Shown: one piece after another, positions 26,645-36,636 of the stretch
Position numbering within the stretch: position 1 is the stretch's first letter
Layout of the letters: the number at the start of each line of letters is the position of its first letter
DNA from: Alkalibacillus haloalkaliphilus
Lineage (GTDB): Bacteria > Bacillota > Bacilli > Bacillales > Alkalibacillaceae
Length of the DNA stretch: 64,000 nucleotides
Assembly: GCF_007991275.1 (NCBI RefSeq)
Contig: NZ_BJYA01000017.1
Coordinates: 1-64,000, forward strand
Direction of reading: 5' to 3'
Notes under the pieces: model-generated
Told to the model about the DNA's origin: nothing
The model's database searches: none
The model's input: the letters and a program-made list of their open reading frames with translations, nothing else
Made by a program: the position numbers and the translations under genes

Positions 26645-27748
26645 TTATGTTCGAAGTGGATCAAACGGCGTTAAATCCATCCCCACTTCTTCGTCTATAG
26701 CTAGTTTAGCCGTCATTTTACCGACAAAAGGTCCAATGGTCAATCCAGACGGACCTAAACCTGTTGCGACAATTAAATTACTGTAACTAGAAATTTTTCC
26801 GAGTAACGGCTTTTGATCTGGCCCCATCGGTCGAAATCCAATGCGTACCTCTTCCAATGTCGCATCCGCTAACCCAGGTGCAACGGCAAGACCTTCGTCT
26901 AGCACCTCTTGCACACCACCAGCAGTTAACCTATAGTCAAAACCACTATCCGCCTCACGCGTCGCTCCAAACACGACACGACCGTCATCAAACGCTAACA
27001 TATAATGACTCGACTGCGGTAAAACGACAGGCCAATCTTTCGTATCTTCACCTTCAGCCCGCAAATGCGCAATTTGACCACGTTGCGGCTCTAACACAAT
27101 CGACACGTCGACTTGCTCAAGCAACTTTTTCGACCACGCACCTGCTGAAACAATGACTTGATCAGCATCTAACACACCATCTCGCGTACGTACGAAAACT
27201 TCATCACCACGACTCTCAAGCTCCACTTCCTCTTCAAGTAACTGTCCACCACGGTTCACAAACGCACGGACTAACGCTTGAGTAAGCAAGTCCCCATCAA
27301 CACGTGCACCACCAGAGACATAAACAGCCGAACAATCATTTTGTAACGGCGGAAACATTTTTCGCGCTTCACTGTTCGTCAACTTTTCCACATCACCAAC
27401 AAAATCGGTCTCTTTACGCTTTCGCACCGCTTCTTCATAAAGTGCCTCAAGCTCCGATTCCGTATTCGCTAAAGCGAGCGCACCACACTTATAATACCCT
27501 GTAACACCTGCTTCATCCGCACGCAAATCATCAATTAATGCCGGATAATCAATCGCACTAACCTTCGCTAATTCATACAAATCAGGATCCTTTCTCGCAC
27601 CGACCCAAGGACAAACAATGCCAGCACCAGCTTTTGTTGCCTTTCCTCGAAAATCCGCATCAACTAACACAACATCCTCACCTTGCTGAACGAGACTATA
27701 CGCCGTTGCAGCTCCTAGAATTCCCGCACCAATGATAATATGCTTCAC
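26645..27748 (-). CDS. FAD-dependent glycine/D-amino-acid oxidase family protein
   Basis: 367 aa from the GTG at 27748 (KHIIIGAGILGAATAYSL), 7 bp after GGGGGAA. N-terminal Rossmann dinucleotide motif GAGILGAATA; C-terminal VATGLGPSGLTIGPFVGK contacts FAD. It is a DAO-family amine oxidase (DadA/SoxA-like); substrate not determinable. It is probably cotranscribed with the nucleoside hydrolase. Confidence 0.87.
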   Translation of the reverse strand: MKHIIIGAGILGAATAYSLVQQGEDVVLVDADFRGKATKAGAGIVCPWVGARKDPDLYELAKVSAIDYPALIDDLRADEAGVTGYYKCGALALANTESELEALYEEAVRKRKETDFVGDVEKLTNSEARKMFPPLQNDCSAVYVSGGARVDGDLLTQALVRAFVNRGGQLLEEEVELESRGDEVFVRTRDGVLDADQVIVSAGAWSKKLLEQVDVSIVLEPQRGQIAHLRAEGEDTKDWPVVLPQSSHYMLAFDDGRVVFGATREADSGFDYRLTAGGVQEVLDEGLAVAPGLADATLEEVRIGFRPMGPDQKPLLGKISSYSNLIVATGLGPSGLTIGPFVGKMTAKLAIDEEVGMDLTPFDPLRT

Positions 27749-27809
27749 AAAGGTTCCCCCACTTTCATTCATATGTCACAGCTTTACTTATTAGGAAAAT
27801 ATTTTACAA

Positions 27810-28730
27810 CTAATGCTCAACAACTTTCCCGCGCCGCCTTTTTAATAAATACTCAATCGCGCCCGTTCCTAAGAAAATCCCTACTATAATAAGAACAAAC
27901 CCAACAATATGCTCAAGCATAATCGCTTCATTTAAAAAGACCGCCGAGCCGATAATCGCAAACAACGTATTTAAATTAATAAAAATCGCCGATTCAGCCG
28001 GGCCAACTTTTTTAATGACATAATTGTACGTCATATGACCGAAAGCTGTCGCCATAATTGCACTAAATAAAAAGACAGCACCAATATGCCAATCAAACAC
28101 ACGCGCCATCTCACCCACATCAGCACCTAGCGCTTGGCTTAATCCGAAAATAACAACCGAACCAAACACCATAATGTACCCTGTAATTAAACGCGGATCA
28201 AACGTCGCTCTCAATTTACTAATTAACACAAAACTAAACCCTTGCACCGCAACACCAAGGAACACAAATACATCGCCCATCGACATCGCACCTAGACCAC
28301 CACTGCCTGTAAGCGTCGTCGTGGCCACACCAGCAAAACCAAAGATAAAACCAACCGTCCTTAATAGGTTCACTTTTTGCCTTAAGAAAATCACCGCCAT
28401 CAACACGGTCATAAGCGGCATTAAACCAAGAATAAGCGATCCGTTAACACCCGTTGTCCCTTCTAAACCAACCGCAATAAACGAATGGTGCAACACAACA
28501 TTAAAGGTTCCTATATATAACATAACGAGCCACTCTGACTTATGCGGCAGACGGAAAATCCCCATAAAATAACAAATGACCAACACCGCAACTCCTGCTG
28601 TGAACACACGGAAAGAAGTCAGCAACACTGGATCAATCGTATCGACCAGCACTTTAAGCGCCGGTAAATTCATGCCCCACATAAGCATGACTAGGAATAA
28701 CAAAATATAAATCTTAACCAAACTTTTCAC
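27810..28730 (-). CDS. EamA/DMT-superfamily transporter
   Basis: 306 aa with ten predicted transmembrane segments in two EamA repeats (VMLMWGMNLPALKVL at the start of the first; a VAVQGFSFVLISKLRA-type start of the second). A short Arg/Lys-rich tail follows (LLKRRRGK). A drug/metabolite exporter of unknown substrate. The GTG at 28730 lies within AGGTG; a TTG at 28721 has better spacing and could be the real start. Confidence 0.88.
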   Translation of the reverse strand: MKSLVKIYILLFLVMLMWGMNLPALKVLVDTIDPVLLTSFRVFTAGVAVLVICYFMGIFRLPHKSEWLVMLYIGTFNVVLHHSFIAVGLEGTTGVNGSLILGLMPLMTVLMAVIFLRQKVNLLRTVGFIFGFAGVATTTLTGSGGLGAMSMGDVFVFLGVAVQGFSFVLISKLRATFDPRLITGYIMVFGSVVIFGLSQALGADVGEMARVFDWHIGAVFLFSAIMATAFGHMTYNYVIKKVGPAESAIFINLNTLFAIIGSAVFLNEAIMLEHIVGFVLIIVGIFLGTGAIEYLLKRRRGKVVEH

Positions 28731-28810
28731 CTGTTTCTAATCTATGATTCTTCAACCTTACAAAATTTCGTGACTAGAAGCAATAAGTACGACTTCCTAT
28801 TCCTCACATT

Positions 28811-29108
28811 TCGGCGTTCGCCGGATTATGGTGGCGTTTCGCCGGATTATCAATATTTTCGCCGGAAAAATGAGATTTTCGCCGGAATATCATGATTTTC
28901 GCCGGAAAAATAAAATTTTCGCTGATAATCCATATAATGGAATGAAGAATGTGCCGCGATCTAAAAGCGTCAGCACGATGGAATCCGGCGTTCGCCCAAT
29001 TATTGCGCCACTTCGCTTAATTATTGAAAGTTTCGCTTAATTATTGAGTTTTTCGCTTAATTATAAAGATTTTCGCTTAATTAATGCGCTCGAGCGCCGA
29101 TAAATGCC
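28811..29108. repeat. Array A6: composite family I + family II array
   Basis: Family I cores at 28819, 28840, 28860, 28880, 28900 and 28920, the last being the CGCTGATAATCC tail. A linker of about 70 bp follows, then family II cores at 28993, 29014, 29034, 29054 and 29074. It ends without the terminator hairpin. It lies between two divergent genes, so it is not confined to gene 3' ends. Confidence 0.9.
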
Positions 29109-29221
29109 ACCCCTCTGTAACAATTTCTTAAAAACTTTTAATAGAATTGATACAGATTTCCCATAGACTCTATTTTATAATGCAATATTAATAGTAATCT
29201 CTAATAGAAAGTTGGGAGAGT

Positions 29222-30232
29222 ATGGCAGAGGTTAAGAAGTCGCGTGACCCGTTCATCGACAATGCACGATTTATACTCGTCTTCCTTGTCGTGTTAGGGC
29301 ATTTTTTCGTGCCGATTCGTGGCGATCATCCGGTCATCAACGAAATTAACAATCTACTTGGCCTATTTAGAATGCCCGCGCTGATCTTACTCACCGGCTT
29401 TCTAAGTAAAGGGTTTATGAAGCCAGGTTTTATAAAAAATATTACGATGAAGTTGCTCGTTCCGTATTTTATTTTCCAAATAATCTTCGGAGTGTATTAC
29501 TATTTTCTATATAATGACCCGACGTATGAGTTTTATCTATTATCACCGCAGTTTACGTTGTGGTTTCTATTAAGTTTATTTTTCTGGAACTTAATGTTGT
29601 TTGTGTTTACTAAAATTAAGTATCCATTACTCATTGCGGTTATATTAGGTGTTGGGGTTGGCTATATTTCGGAAATCGGGCACTACATGTCCATGCACCG
29701 TACGTTTGTGTTTTTTCCGTTTTTCTTGCTTGGTTATTATATGAAGTTAGAGCATTTAAAGTGGGTGAAAAAGCGTTTTATGAAAGTGGCTGCCGTGGCG
29801 GCTTTCGTGTTCGTTTATATTATGTTTGAACAAGTGTTATCACTAAACGAATCGTTAAACTGGCTATTCGGCTACACGCCGTATGCTGGGCTTGGCTATG
29901 AAGAATGGTATGCTGGGTTCTTCCGTCTAGCAATCTATGGGCTATCATTAATCGTCGGCTTTGCCTTTTTAGCATTCGTGCCTACGCGCGAGACATTTTT
30001 CACCGAACTCGGTAAACGAACAGCATATATTTATATTTTACACGGTGTGGTTGTCGAGACGATGTACGAGCTCTATTTATACGAGGCACTTTCAAGCGTT
30101 TGGGATTACACGCTCATCCTCGTCTACGGTGTGATTATCACGTTAACACTCGGGTCAAACAGAACGGTTCGCTGGATGCGACCTTTAATAGAAGGAAGAG
30201 TAGCACAGCCAATACTAAATCGAAAGAACTAA
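29222..30232 (+). CDS. Membrane acyltransferase family 3 protein
   Basis: 336 aa with about ten hydrophobic segments. The N-terminal pattern RDPFIDNARFILVFLVVLGHFF carries the catalytic-site His of the acyltransferase_3 / OafA-like superfamily. Members O-acetylate surface polysaccharides. The closest visible style is the fucose-4-O-acetylase-like group. No glycan gene cluster surrounds it. The ATG follows GGGAGAG, a TATAAT lies at 29176-29181, and a terminator follows. Confidence 0.85.
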   Translation: MAEVKKSRDPFIDNARFILVFLVVLGHFFVPIRGDHPVINEINNLLGLFRMPALILLTGFLSKGFMKPGFIKNITMKLLVPYFIFQIIFGVYYYFLYNDPTYEFYLLSPQFTLWFLLSLFFWNLMLFVFTKIKYPLLIAVILGVGVGYISEIGHYMSMHRTFVFFPFFLLGYYMKLEHLKWVKKRFMKVAAVAAFVFVYIMFEQVLSLNESLNWLFGYTPYAGLGYEEWYAGFFRLAIYGLSLIVGFAFLAFVPTRETFFTELGKRTAYIYILHGVVVETMYELYLYEALSSVWDYTLILVYGVIITLTLGSNRTVRWMRPLIEGRVAQPILNRKN

Positions 30233-30260
30233 GCGGACTAGTCCGTTTAGTTCTTTTTTT
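30225..30260 (+). terminator. Terminator after the acyltransferase
   Basis: GAACTAAGCGGAC pairs with GTCCGTTTAGTTC, followed by seven T residues; it overlaps the stop codon. Confidence 0.85.
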
Positions 30261-30339
30261 ATCCTCAAGTAATACTTAAGACAAACCGTTAAAATATTAG
30301 AATGGATTAGCCTAGCAGATTAATAAGGAGGCGATTTCT

Positions 30340-31095
30340 GTGGGCGCATTGACATGTAGCAAATGCTATAACCATCAGGCAGGAGGGAATTTTTGCGAAA
30401 ACTGTGGTCATGCTTTAGTGCAAGGTGGTCAACAAGTCATTCAAGTAAAACAAATTCCATTATCTCGAAGCAGTAGACAGCAAACGTCAGAGCCATCTGC
30501 CATAAGTACAATGATGAGAAACTATGCTGAATTTTATAAAAAAACACTAAAAAACCCAACCCATGCACTTAAACAGTCAGATCATCATTACGGTAACGCC
30601 ATTGCGACATTACTTCTTCTATCGATTACCTTTGCATTAGGTATTTACTTATTAATGAACGCGCAAGGTGTGCTAGTCGATACGAATGCTTTTCAGATCA
30701 TTAGTCGATTGACACTCGGTTCATTACTAATATTAGTAGCTGGTTTCGTTGGATTAATCATTAGTCTCAAAATAGGTGGCATTAATTTAACTTACAAAGA
30801 AGCAATGACTCAATATGGCACTCTAGCTGTTCCTTTCACCTTACTTACGATGTTATCAATGATTACAGGGTTAAGTTCATCTGTAACATTCACCCTATCA
30901 CTAGCAGCGATTGGACTACTTCTTTTTGTGGCATTCGTACCAATGCTCACGACTTTCTTTCATATTTTACAAACAGAAAACCACCGCGCGACACTCTATT
31001 TAAGTTTCTTAGCTTTCGGTGTTACTATTTTAACTCTATACGTCATGTTTCGAATCTACTTAGCTGACCTGTGGGTGATGGTTGGTAGAATATAA
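30340..31095 (+). CDS. Zinc-ribbon multi-pass membrane protein
   Basis: 251 aa. N-terminal zinc ribbon CSKCYNHQAGGNFCENCG (four Cys, residues 6-23), a polar linker, then about five transmembrane segments, a Yip1-like arrangement. Many bacilli encode zinc-ribbon membrane proteins of this layout with no known role. The GTG start follows AAGGAGG. Cytosolic ribbon with membrane C-terminus is likely. Confidence 0.75.
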   Translation: MGALTCSKCYNHQAGGNFCENCGHALVQGGQQVIQVKQIPLSRSSRQQTSEPSAISTMMRNYAEFYKKTLKNPTHALKQSDHHYGNAIATLLLLSITFALGIYLLMNAQGVLVDTNAFQIISRLTLGSLLILVAGFVGLIISLKIGGINLTYKEAMTQYGTLAVPFTLLTMLSMITGLSSSVTFTLSLAAIGLLLFVAFVPMLTTFFHILQTENHRATLYLSFLAFGVTILTLYVMFRIYLADLWVMVGRI

Positions 31096-31109
31096 TTTAG
31101 TCTATGACC

Positions 31110-31139
31110 GCGAACGTCTATTAAGGCGTTCGCTTTTTT
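31110..31139 (+). terminator. Terminator after the zinc-ribbon membrane protein
   Basis: GCGAACG pairs with CGTTCGC and is followed by TTTTTT. The arm words resemble those of the intergenic arrays (GCGTTCGC). Confidence 0.8.
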
Positions 31140-31493
31140 GTTGGAAAAATAAGACTTTCTATCTAAAATCGACACTTGGCTTGTCGATTTTGTCCGTATT
31201 CTCGTAAAATAATAACCATTTATTACCACACATTTTGTCAATTTCTCTTATTATTGTAGAACTTTCGTCTACTACCTCCCTCTTTTCAACATCAAAAACC
31301 TCTTTTGACACAAAATTTTCACAATGTTAACCTTATTCTGAATTTTAAATTCATTATTTAACAAAGGTGGTGAAACTTTATTTCACACGCAAATATATGA
31401 AAGCGCTTCATAACCCTCATCAACTAGAGCTTCTTTAATACTTCTAGATTTGTTCTTAAAACAACCTATATCTTTGTAGGAGGTAAAAACTAA
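31140..31493 (+). promoter_or_regulatory. Upstream region of amiE with cre-like operator
   Basis: 354 bp without a gene. It holds a hairpin AAAATCGACA / TGTCGATTTT (31165-31191, terminator-like) and a cre-like TGAAAGCGCTTCA (31398-31410), one base shorter than consensus but strongly symmetric. A good Shine-Dalgarno GGAGGT (about 31480-31485) precedes the GTG start. Catabolite control of amiE-nagZ-namZ is inferred. Confidence 0.6.
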
Positions 31494-33146
31494 GTGGTAG
31501 ATAAGAGAAGGAAAAAGAAGTCTTTATCCATCGTATTAGCAGCCGCAATGTGTGTACCTTTAATGATGCCAGCTAACACTTTAGCTTCAAACGAACCAAT
31601 TCCTCAAAATTTCAGTTGGGATGATCCAGGACCAACGTCACCAGTACTGCATCCAGGGTCTTCAACAGGTGCTGGTATGGTTTCTGAACCACTAAACAAT
31701 ATTAATGACTTCATGGAAGATATGATTGAACAAAGTGTGATGCCTGGTGCGGTGACTTTTATAGCAAGAAAAGGACACATCGTTCACAACGAAGCATATG
31801 GACATAGCTATTTGTACGAAGACGATCAATTTAATGAAACAGAACAGCCAATTCAAACTGAAACTGACACTATTTTTGACATAGCTTCATTAAGCAAGTT
31901 GTTCACAACGACTGCTGCTATGACATTGTATGAAGACGGTCATTTTGATCTTGATGACCCAGTTGCAAAATATATCCCGGAATTTGCAACGAATGATAAA
32001 GAAGACATAACGATTCGCCAACTAATGACCCACACATCTGGATTTCCAGCATGGATCCCACTACACTCACAAGGTGACACGAGAGAAGATCGATTACAGA
32101 TCGTCTACGAGCAAGAATTATCCACTGAACCTGGTACAGATTATACTTATAGCGACCTAAACATGATTACACTTGGTAGTTTAGTAGAACGCTTATCTGG
32201 ACAACGACTAGATGAGTATGTAAAAGAAGCAATAACAAAACCTTTAGGTATGAGTGACACGATGTACAACCCTCCAGAAGAACTAAAACACAGAATCGCT
32301 GCAACTGAATATCAACCATTAGTTAACCGAGGTCTTGTTTGGGGAGAAGTTCACGATGAGAATGCATGGTCTTTAGACGGTATCTCAGGCCACGCAGGCG
32401 TCTTTTCAACTGCTGAAGACTTAGGAAAGTTCGCTCATATGTTTTTAAATGATGGTCAATATGGCGGAAAACGAATTTTACAAGAAGAAACGGTGGATTT
32501 AATGCTTGAAAGCCAAATTCCTGAACTCGCGGACCAAGGGTTAGGCTTTGAATTTGACCGGGGTTCTTTTATGGGAGCTTTATCAAGTGAATCGACTTTT
32601 GGACATACTGGTTTTACTGGTACGTCACTAGTTGTTAACCAAGATAATGCTACGATTGCCATTCTATTAACTAACAGAGTTCACCCATCACGTGATACCA
32701 CTTCAACTCACGTAGCTAGACGTGCTCTAGCAGAACAAGTAGCAGATGCGATCCCTGTTTCGATGCCAAGTGATGAAGCCTGGTTTTCTGGTTATGGTGA
32801 CCAAGCTGAGTATGAGTTAACAGCTGATTTAAATTTAGCTGAAGATGCCATACTAACTTTTGATACTTGGCACCGTATAGAAGAAGGGTATGACTTTGGT
32901 TATGTTGAGTTTTCTGAGGACAGTAATGATTGGATGACTGCATATGAACTTACCGGAGATGAAAACTGGCATGAAATCGAAATTGAGATACCTGAAACTG
33001 CTCAAAAAATCCGCTTCACTTACGAAACAGACGCGCTCGTTAATGGGCGTGGCTGGTATATAGACAATACTCAACTCACTACACTTAACGGTGAGATAAT
33101 CGACCTTAATTGGACTAGTAGTGATTGGGTTCAAAGGTCATATTAA
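31494..33146 (+). CDS. amiE: Exported serine hydrolase, AmiE/beta-lactamase fold
   Basis: 550 aa. Signal peptide LSIVLAAAMCVPLMMPANTL near the N-terminus. Class C beta-lactamase/DD-peptidase-like fold with SxxK nucleophile SLSK (in FDIASLSKLFTTT), second motif YSD (TYSDLNMITLGS) and HTG (TFGHTGFTGTS) replacing KTG. The last ~90 residues form an extra beta-rich domain. In Bacillus subtilis the equivalent gene (ybbE) precedes nagZ and ybbC and encodes an N-acetylmuramyl-L-alanine amidase that strips peptides from wall sugars. The same order here supports that role. GTG start. Confidence 0.82.
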   Translation: MVDKRRKKKSLSIVLAAAMCVPLMMPANTLASNEPIPQNFSWDDPGPTSPVLHPGSSTGAGMVSEPLNNINDFMEDMIEQSVMPGAVTFIARKGHIVHNEAYGHSYLYEDDQFNETEQPIQTETDTIFDIASLSKLFTTTAAMTLYEDGHFDLDDPVAKYIPEFATNDKEDITIRQLMTHTSGFPAWIPLHSQGDTREDRLQIVYEQELSTEPGTDYTYSDLNMITLGSLVERLSGQRLDEYVKEAITKPLGMSDTMYNPPEELKHRIAATEYQPLVNRGLVWGEVHDENAWSLDGISGHAGVFSTAEDLGKFAHMFLNDGQYGGKRILQEETVDLMLESQIPELADQGLGFEFDRGSFMGALSSESTFGHTGFTGTSLVVNQDNATIAILLTNRVHPSRDTTSTHVARRALAEQVADAIPVSMPSDEAWFSGYGDQAEYELTADLNLAEDAILTFDTWHRIEEGYDFGYVEFSEDSNDWMTAYELTGDENWHEIEIEIPETAQKIRFTYETDALVNGRGWYIDNTQLTTLNGEIIDLNWTSSDWVQRSY

Positions 33147-33167
33147 AAAATATAAGGTGGTGCTTTA

Positions 33168-35282
33168 GTGAAACATTCACGTAAATTGTTGATGTCAGTA
33201 ATTACAGTGGTGTTTGTCTTTTCTCACTTTTGGCTTGGGATGCCAAGTGGACAAGTGTCTGCTGAAGAAGTTGACACGCATCAGGATCTCATTTTGTTAG
33301 AAAATGTGCCTGAAGTTGAACCGAACGCTGACGGTCAAGAAGAGTTTCAATTAACAGCGTTAAATGTTTATGCTGACGGATATTTTACTGAGGAATCAAA
33401 TGGTCTTGAATGGTCTTCTTCTAATAAAAATGTGGCTGAAGTTGATGGCGACGGCCAAGTGACGATGTCAGGTCAAAACGGACGCACATTTATTACGGTT
33501 ACAAATGGTGATTTTGAAGACCGAGTTGCAGTTGATTACAAGGTGGATTCCAGCGATAACAGCCCTGGCAAACCTGAGTCTGAAGTGACAATCGTTCAAG
33601 AAGATGGCGAACGTTATGACTTAGTACAACATGCATTAAACGAGCTTACAATCGAAGAAAAGCTTGGACAAATGCTCATGCCGGATTTCCGTCATTGGAA
33701 TGGTGAAGAAGTAACGGAAATGCTTCCGGAAATCGAAGAGCTTGTTGAAGAGTATCACTTAGGTGGAGTTATTTTGTTCGCTGAAAACGTCCAAGACACT
33801 GAACAAACGGCTCGCTTAGTGCGCGACTATCAAAATGCGGCTGAAAAGTTCGGCTTAATGATGACGATCGATCAAGAAGGTGGAATTGTAACACGCCTTC
33901 AGTCTGGTACTGATTTTCCTGGAAACATGGCATTAGGTGCAACACGTTCTGAAGAGATTGCTTTTGACGTTGGACAAGCAATCGGTCATGAAATTAGCTC
34001 TTTAGGCATTAACACGAACTTCGCACCTGTAATGGATGTGAACAATAACCCAGACAATCCTGTTATTGGCGTAAGATCTTTCGGTGAAGACCCTGATTTA
34101 GTTGCTGACTTAGGAATCGCTTATACAGAAGGCCTTCAATCAACTGGTGTTGCAGCAACAGCTAAGCACTTCCCAGGCCATGGTGACACTGATGTGGATT
34201 CTCATTTAGGTTTACCAGAAGTGCCACATGATCGCGAGCGCCTTGAAGAAGTTGAACTTTACCCATTCCAAAGAGCGATGGAATCAGGAATGGACATGAT
34301 TATGACAGCACACGTTACGTTCCCTCAAATCGATGATACGACTGTCATTTCTGAGGCAACTGGCGAAGAAGTGATGTTGCCGGCAACGTTATCTTATAAA
34401 GTTTTAACAGAACTCATTCGTGATGACATGGGATATGAAGGTGTCATTACAACAGATGCGATGAACATGAATGCGATCACCGATCACTTCGGTCCAGTTG
34501 ATGCTGCGGTCCGTGCTGTCGAAGCTGGTAGTGATATCGTCTTAATGCCAGTCGGCTTAGAAGAAGTCGCTGAAGGCTTACTTGACGCAATCGATTCTGG
34601 CGACATTACTGAAGAGCGCATCGAAGCTTCAGTTGAGCGTATTTTAACACTTAAGCTTGAGCGTGGAATTGTGAAAGAGGAAAACCCTGAGCCAATTGAA
34701 GAAAAAGTGTCTAACGCTTTAGACGTTGTTGGATCGGACGAGCATCAACAAATCGAACAAGAAGCAGCTGAACGTTCGATTACACTTGTGGAAAATGATG
34801 ACGTTTTACCTTTAACAGATGACTTAGATGGTGAAGTTGTCGTTATTGGGAACACGTTTATAAACGACTTAGGTGATGCAGTGTCTCAACACCACGCTGA
34901 CACTACCGTCATTCAATCATCTGGTGACTTAACAGAAGCTGAGCTTGAAACGATTGAAAACGCTGAAGTCGTCATTGCCGGCTCTTACACGTTTAACGTT
35001 GCTGGCCGTGCACCAGATAACCCGAATATGGAGTTAATTAATTCGCTTGGTGAACTGACTGATGCTCCAGTAGTTGGTGTTGGCATTCGTAACCCGTACG
35101 ACATTATGGCTTACCCGACAGTTGATGCATATTTAGCGCAATACGGATTTAATGAAGCAAGCTTTGAAGCGACAGCTGCAACTATTTTTGGCGATAACGA
35201 ACCAACTGGATTATTGCCAGTGACGATTCCAACGATTGACGATGATGTTTTATATGAGTTCGGTCACGGTTTGAATTATTAA
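33168..35282 (+). CDS. nagZ: Exported beta-N-acetylglucosaminidase (GH3)
   Basis: 704 aa. Signal peptide MSVITVVFVFSHFWLG. A Big-2-like stretch (residues about 60-120) precedes the GH3 domain. The catalytic loop KHFPGHGDTDVDSHLG (His/Asp acid-base pair of Gram-positive NagZ) and the nucleophile region VITTDAMNMNA are present. A second C-terminal domain follows, as in Bacillus subtilis NagZ. It releases GlcNAc from the non-reducing end of muropeptides outside the cell, after AmiE. It is 21 bp from amiE, GTG start, very acidic. Confidence 0.93.
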   Translation: MKHSRKLLMSVITVVFVFSHFWLGMPSGQVSAEEVDTHQDLILLENVPEVEPNADGQEEFQLTALNVYADGYFTEESNGLEWSSSNKNVAEVDGDGQVTMSGQNGRTFITVTNGDFEDRVAVDYKVDSSDNSPGKPESEVTIVQEDGERYDLVQHALNELTIEEKLGQMLMPDFRHWNGEEVTEMLPEIEELVEEYHLGGVILFAENVQDTEQTARLVRDYQNAAEKFGLMMTIDQEGGIVTRLQSGTDFPGNMALGATRSEEIAFDVGQAIGHEISSLGINTNFAPVMDVNNNPDNPVIGVRSFGEDPDLVADLGIAYTEGLQSTGVAATAKHFPGHGDTDVDSHLGLPEVPHDRERLEEVELYPFQRAMESGMDMIMTAHVTFPQIDDTTVISEATGEEVMLPATLSYKVLTELIRDDMGYEGVITTDAMNMNAITDHFGPVDAAVRAVEAGSDIVLMPVGLEEVAEGLLDAIDSGDITEERIEASVERILTLKLERGIVKEENPEPIEEKVSNALDVVGSDEHQQIEQEAAERSITLVENDDVLPLTDDLDGEVVVIGNTFINDLGDAVSQHHADTTVIQSSGDLTEAELETIENAEVVIAGSYTFNVAGRAPDNPNMELINSLGELTDAPVVGVGIRNPYDIMAYPTVDAYLAQYGFNEASFEATAATIFGDNEPTGLLPVTIPTIDDDVLYEFGHGLNY

Positions 35283-35327
35283 AAACAGGTCAAGCTGAGT
35301 CCCTTCCCTCTCAGCTTCCTGTTTAAA
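35282..35327 (+). terminator. Stem-loop between nagZ and namZ
   Basis: AAACAGG plus AAGCTGAG pair with CTCAGCTT plus CTGTTT. Only a weak U-run follows (AAATAAAAATTTTC), so partial termination or mRNA-end protection is more likely than a full stop. Confidence 0.6.
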
Positions 35328-35354
35328 TAAAAATTTTCAAGGAGGATTTCTTTT

Positions 35355-36614
35355 ATGAAAAAATGGCTAATTGGCGTTGCCACATTAGTATTAGTGCTAG
35401 CAACCTTTTCTGTAACGATGGCCCAACAAGGCGGGCCTGGCAACGGTGAAGGTAATAAAAAAGGTCATGCCAAACAGCTTGAACTTGGTGTTGATGTGCT
35501 TTTAGATGAAGAAAAAGATTTAATTGATGGCCAAAATGTCGGCTTAATTACCAATCCGACAGGCGTAGATTCAGAGTTAAATAGTATAGTAGATACATTG
35601 CATAACGATCCAGACGTTAATTTAACAGCGCTTTACGGCCCGGAACACGGCGTGCGCGGTGATGCACAAGCTGGTGAATATGTCGAATATTATATCGATG
35701 AAAAGACAGGCCTTCCTGTATATAGCTTATACGGTGAAACGCGTAAGCCAACACCTGAAATGCTAGAAGATGTTGATGTTCTATTATTCGATATCCAAGA
35801 TGTTGGGACACGCTTCTACACTTACATTTACACGATGGCATTCGCGATGGAAGCAGCTGAAGAAAACGATGTTGAGTTCGTCGTATTAGACCGCCCGAAC
35901 CCGATTAACGGATTAGACGTGGCTGGTCCAGTTTTAGAAGATGAGTACTCATCTTTTGTAGGCGAATATGAAATTCCGCTACGCCACGGCATGACAGTTG
36001 GTGAGCTAGCTTACTTATTTAATGAAGAATTTGATATTGGTGCAGACTTGAACGTCGTTGAAATGGATAGCTGGAAACGCTATATGTATTACGATGATAC
36101 AGACTTAGAATTCGTTTTACCGTCACCAAACATGCCGACACTTGATACAGCAGTCGTTTACCCAGGTGCAGCGTTGATCGAAGGTACGAACGTTTCAGAA
36201 GGACGCGGCACGACTAAACCATTCGAACTAATCGGCGCACCATTCATCGACTCAGATGAACTCGCAACACACTTAAACGAACAAGACTTACCAGGCGTGA
36301 CTTTTAGAGCAGCATCATTCACACCAACATTTTCAAAACACGCCGGTGACCTATCACACGGCATCGAAATTCACGTCACGAACCAAAGATCATACAAATC
36401 TATTGAAACAGGACTACACATCGTCAAAGCCATTCACGACCTATACCCAGAAGACTTCCAATTCCGCACTGACGGATTCTTCGGCAACCTAATCGGAAAC
36501 GGCTGGGTACAAGAAGCCATCGAAAACGGTGAATCAGTCGACTCGATTGTTGAACAATGGCAAGATGATTTAGATGAATTTAAAGAACTGCGTGAAGAGT
36601 ATTTGATCTATTAA
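35355..36614 (+). CDS. namZ: Exported exo-beta-N-acetylmuramidase NamZ (DUF1343)
   Basis: 419 aa. Signal peptide MKKWLIGVATLVLVLATFSV. DUF1343/GH171 motifs: GLITNPTGVD, YGPEHGVRGDAQAGE with the conserved Glu/His, FDIQDVGTRFYTYIYTM, LDRPNPINGL and EGTNVSEGRGTTKPFE. Bacillus subtilis YbbC (NamZ) removes terminal MurNAc; together with NagZ it breaks wall glycans down to monosaccharides. The matching murQ/murP import genes are not in this window. Shine-Dalgarno AAGGAGG. Confidence 0.92.
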   Translation: MKKWLIGVATLVLVLATFSVTMAQQGGPGNGEGNKKGHAKQLELGVDVLLDEEKDLIDGQNVGLITNPTGVDSELNSIVDTLHNDPDVNLTALYGPEHGVRGDAQAGEYVEYYIDEKTGLPVYSLYGETRKPTPEMLEDVDVLLFDIQDVGTRFYTYIYTMAFAMEAAEENDVEFVVLDRPNPINGLDVAGPVLEDEYSSFVGEYEIPLRHGMTVGELAYLFNEEFDIGADLNVVEMDSWKRYMYYDDTDLEFVLPSPNMPTLDTAVVYPGAALIEGTNVSEGRGTTKPFELIGAPFIDSDELATHLNEQDLPGVTFRAASFTPTFSKHAGDLSHGIEIHVTNQRSYKSIETGLHIVKAIHDLYPEDFQFRTDGFFGNLIGNGWVQEAIENGESVDSIVEQWQDDLDEFKELREEYLIY

Positions 36615-36636
36615 TCTAGTGGTTACTAAATTGTGG

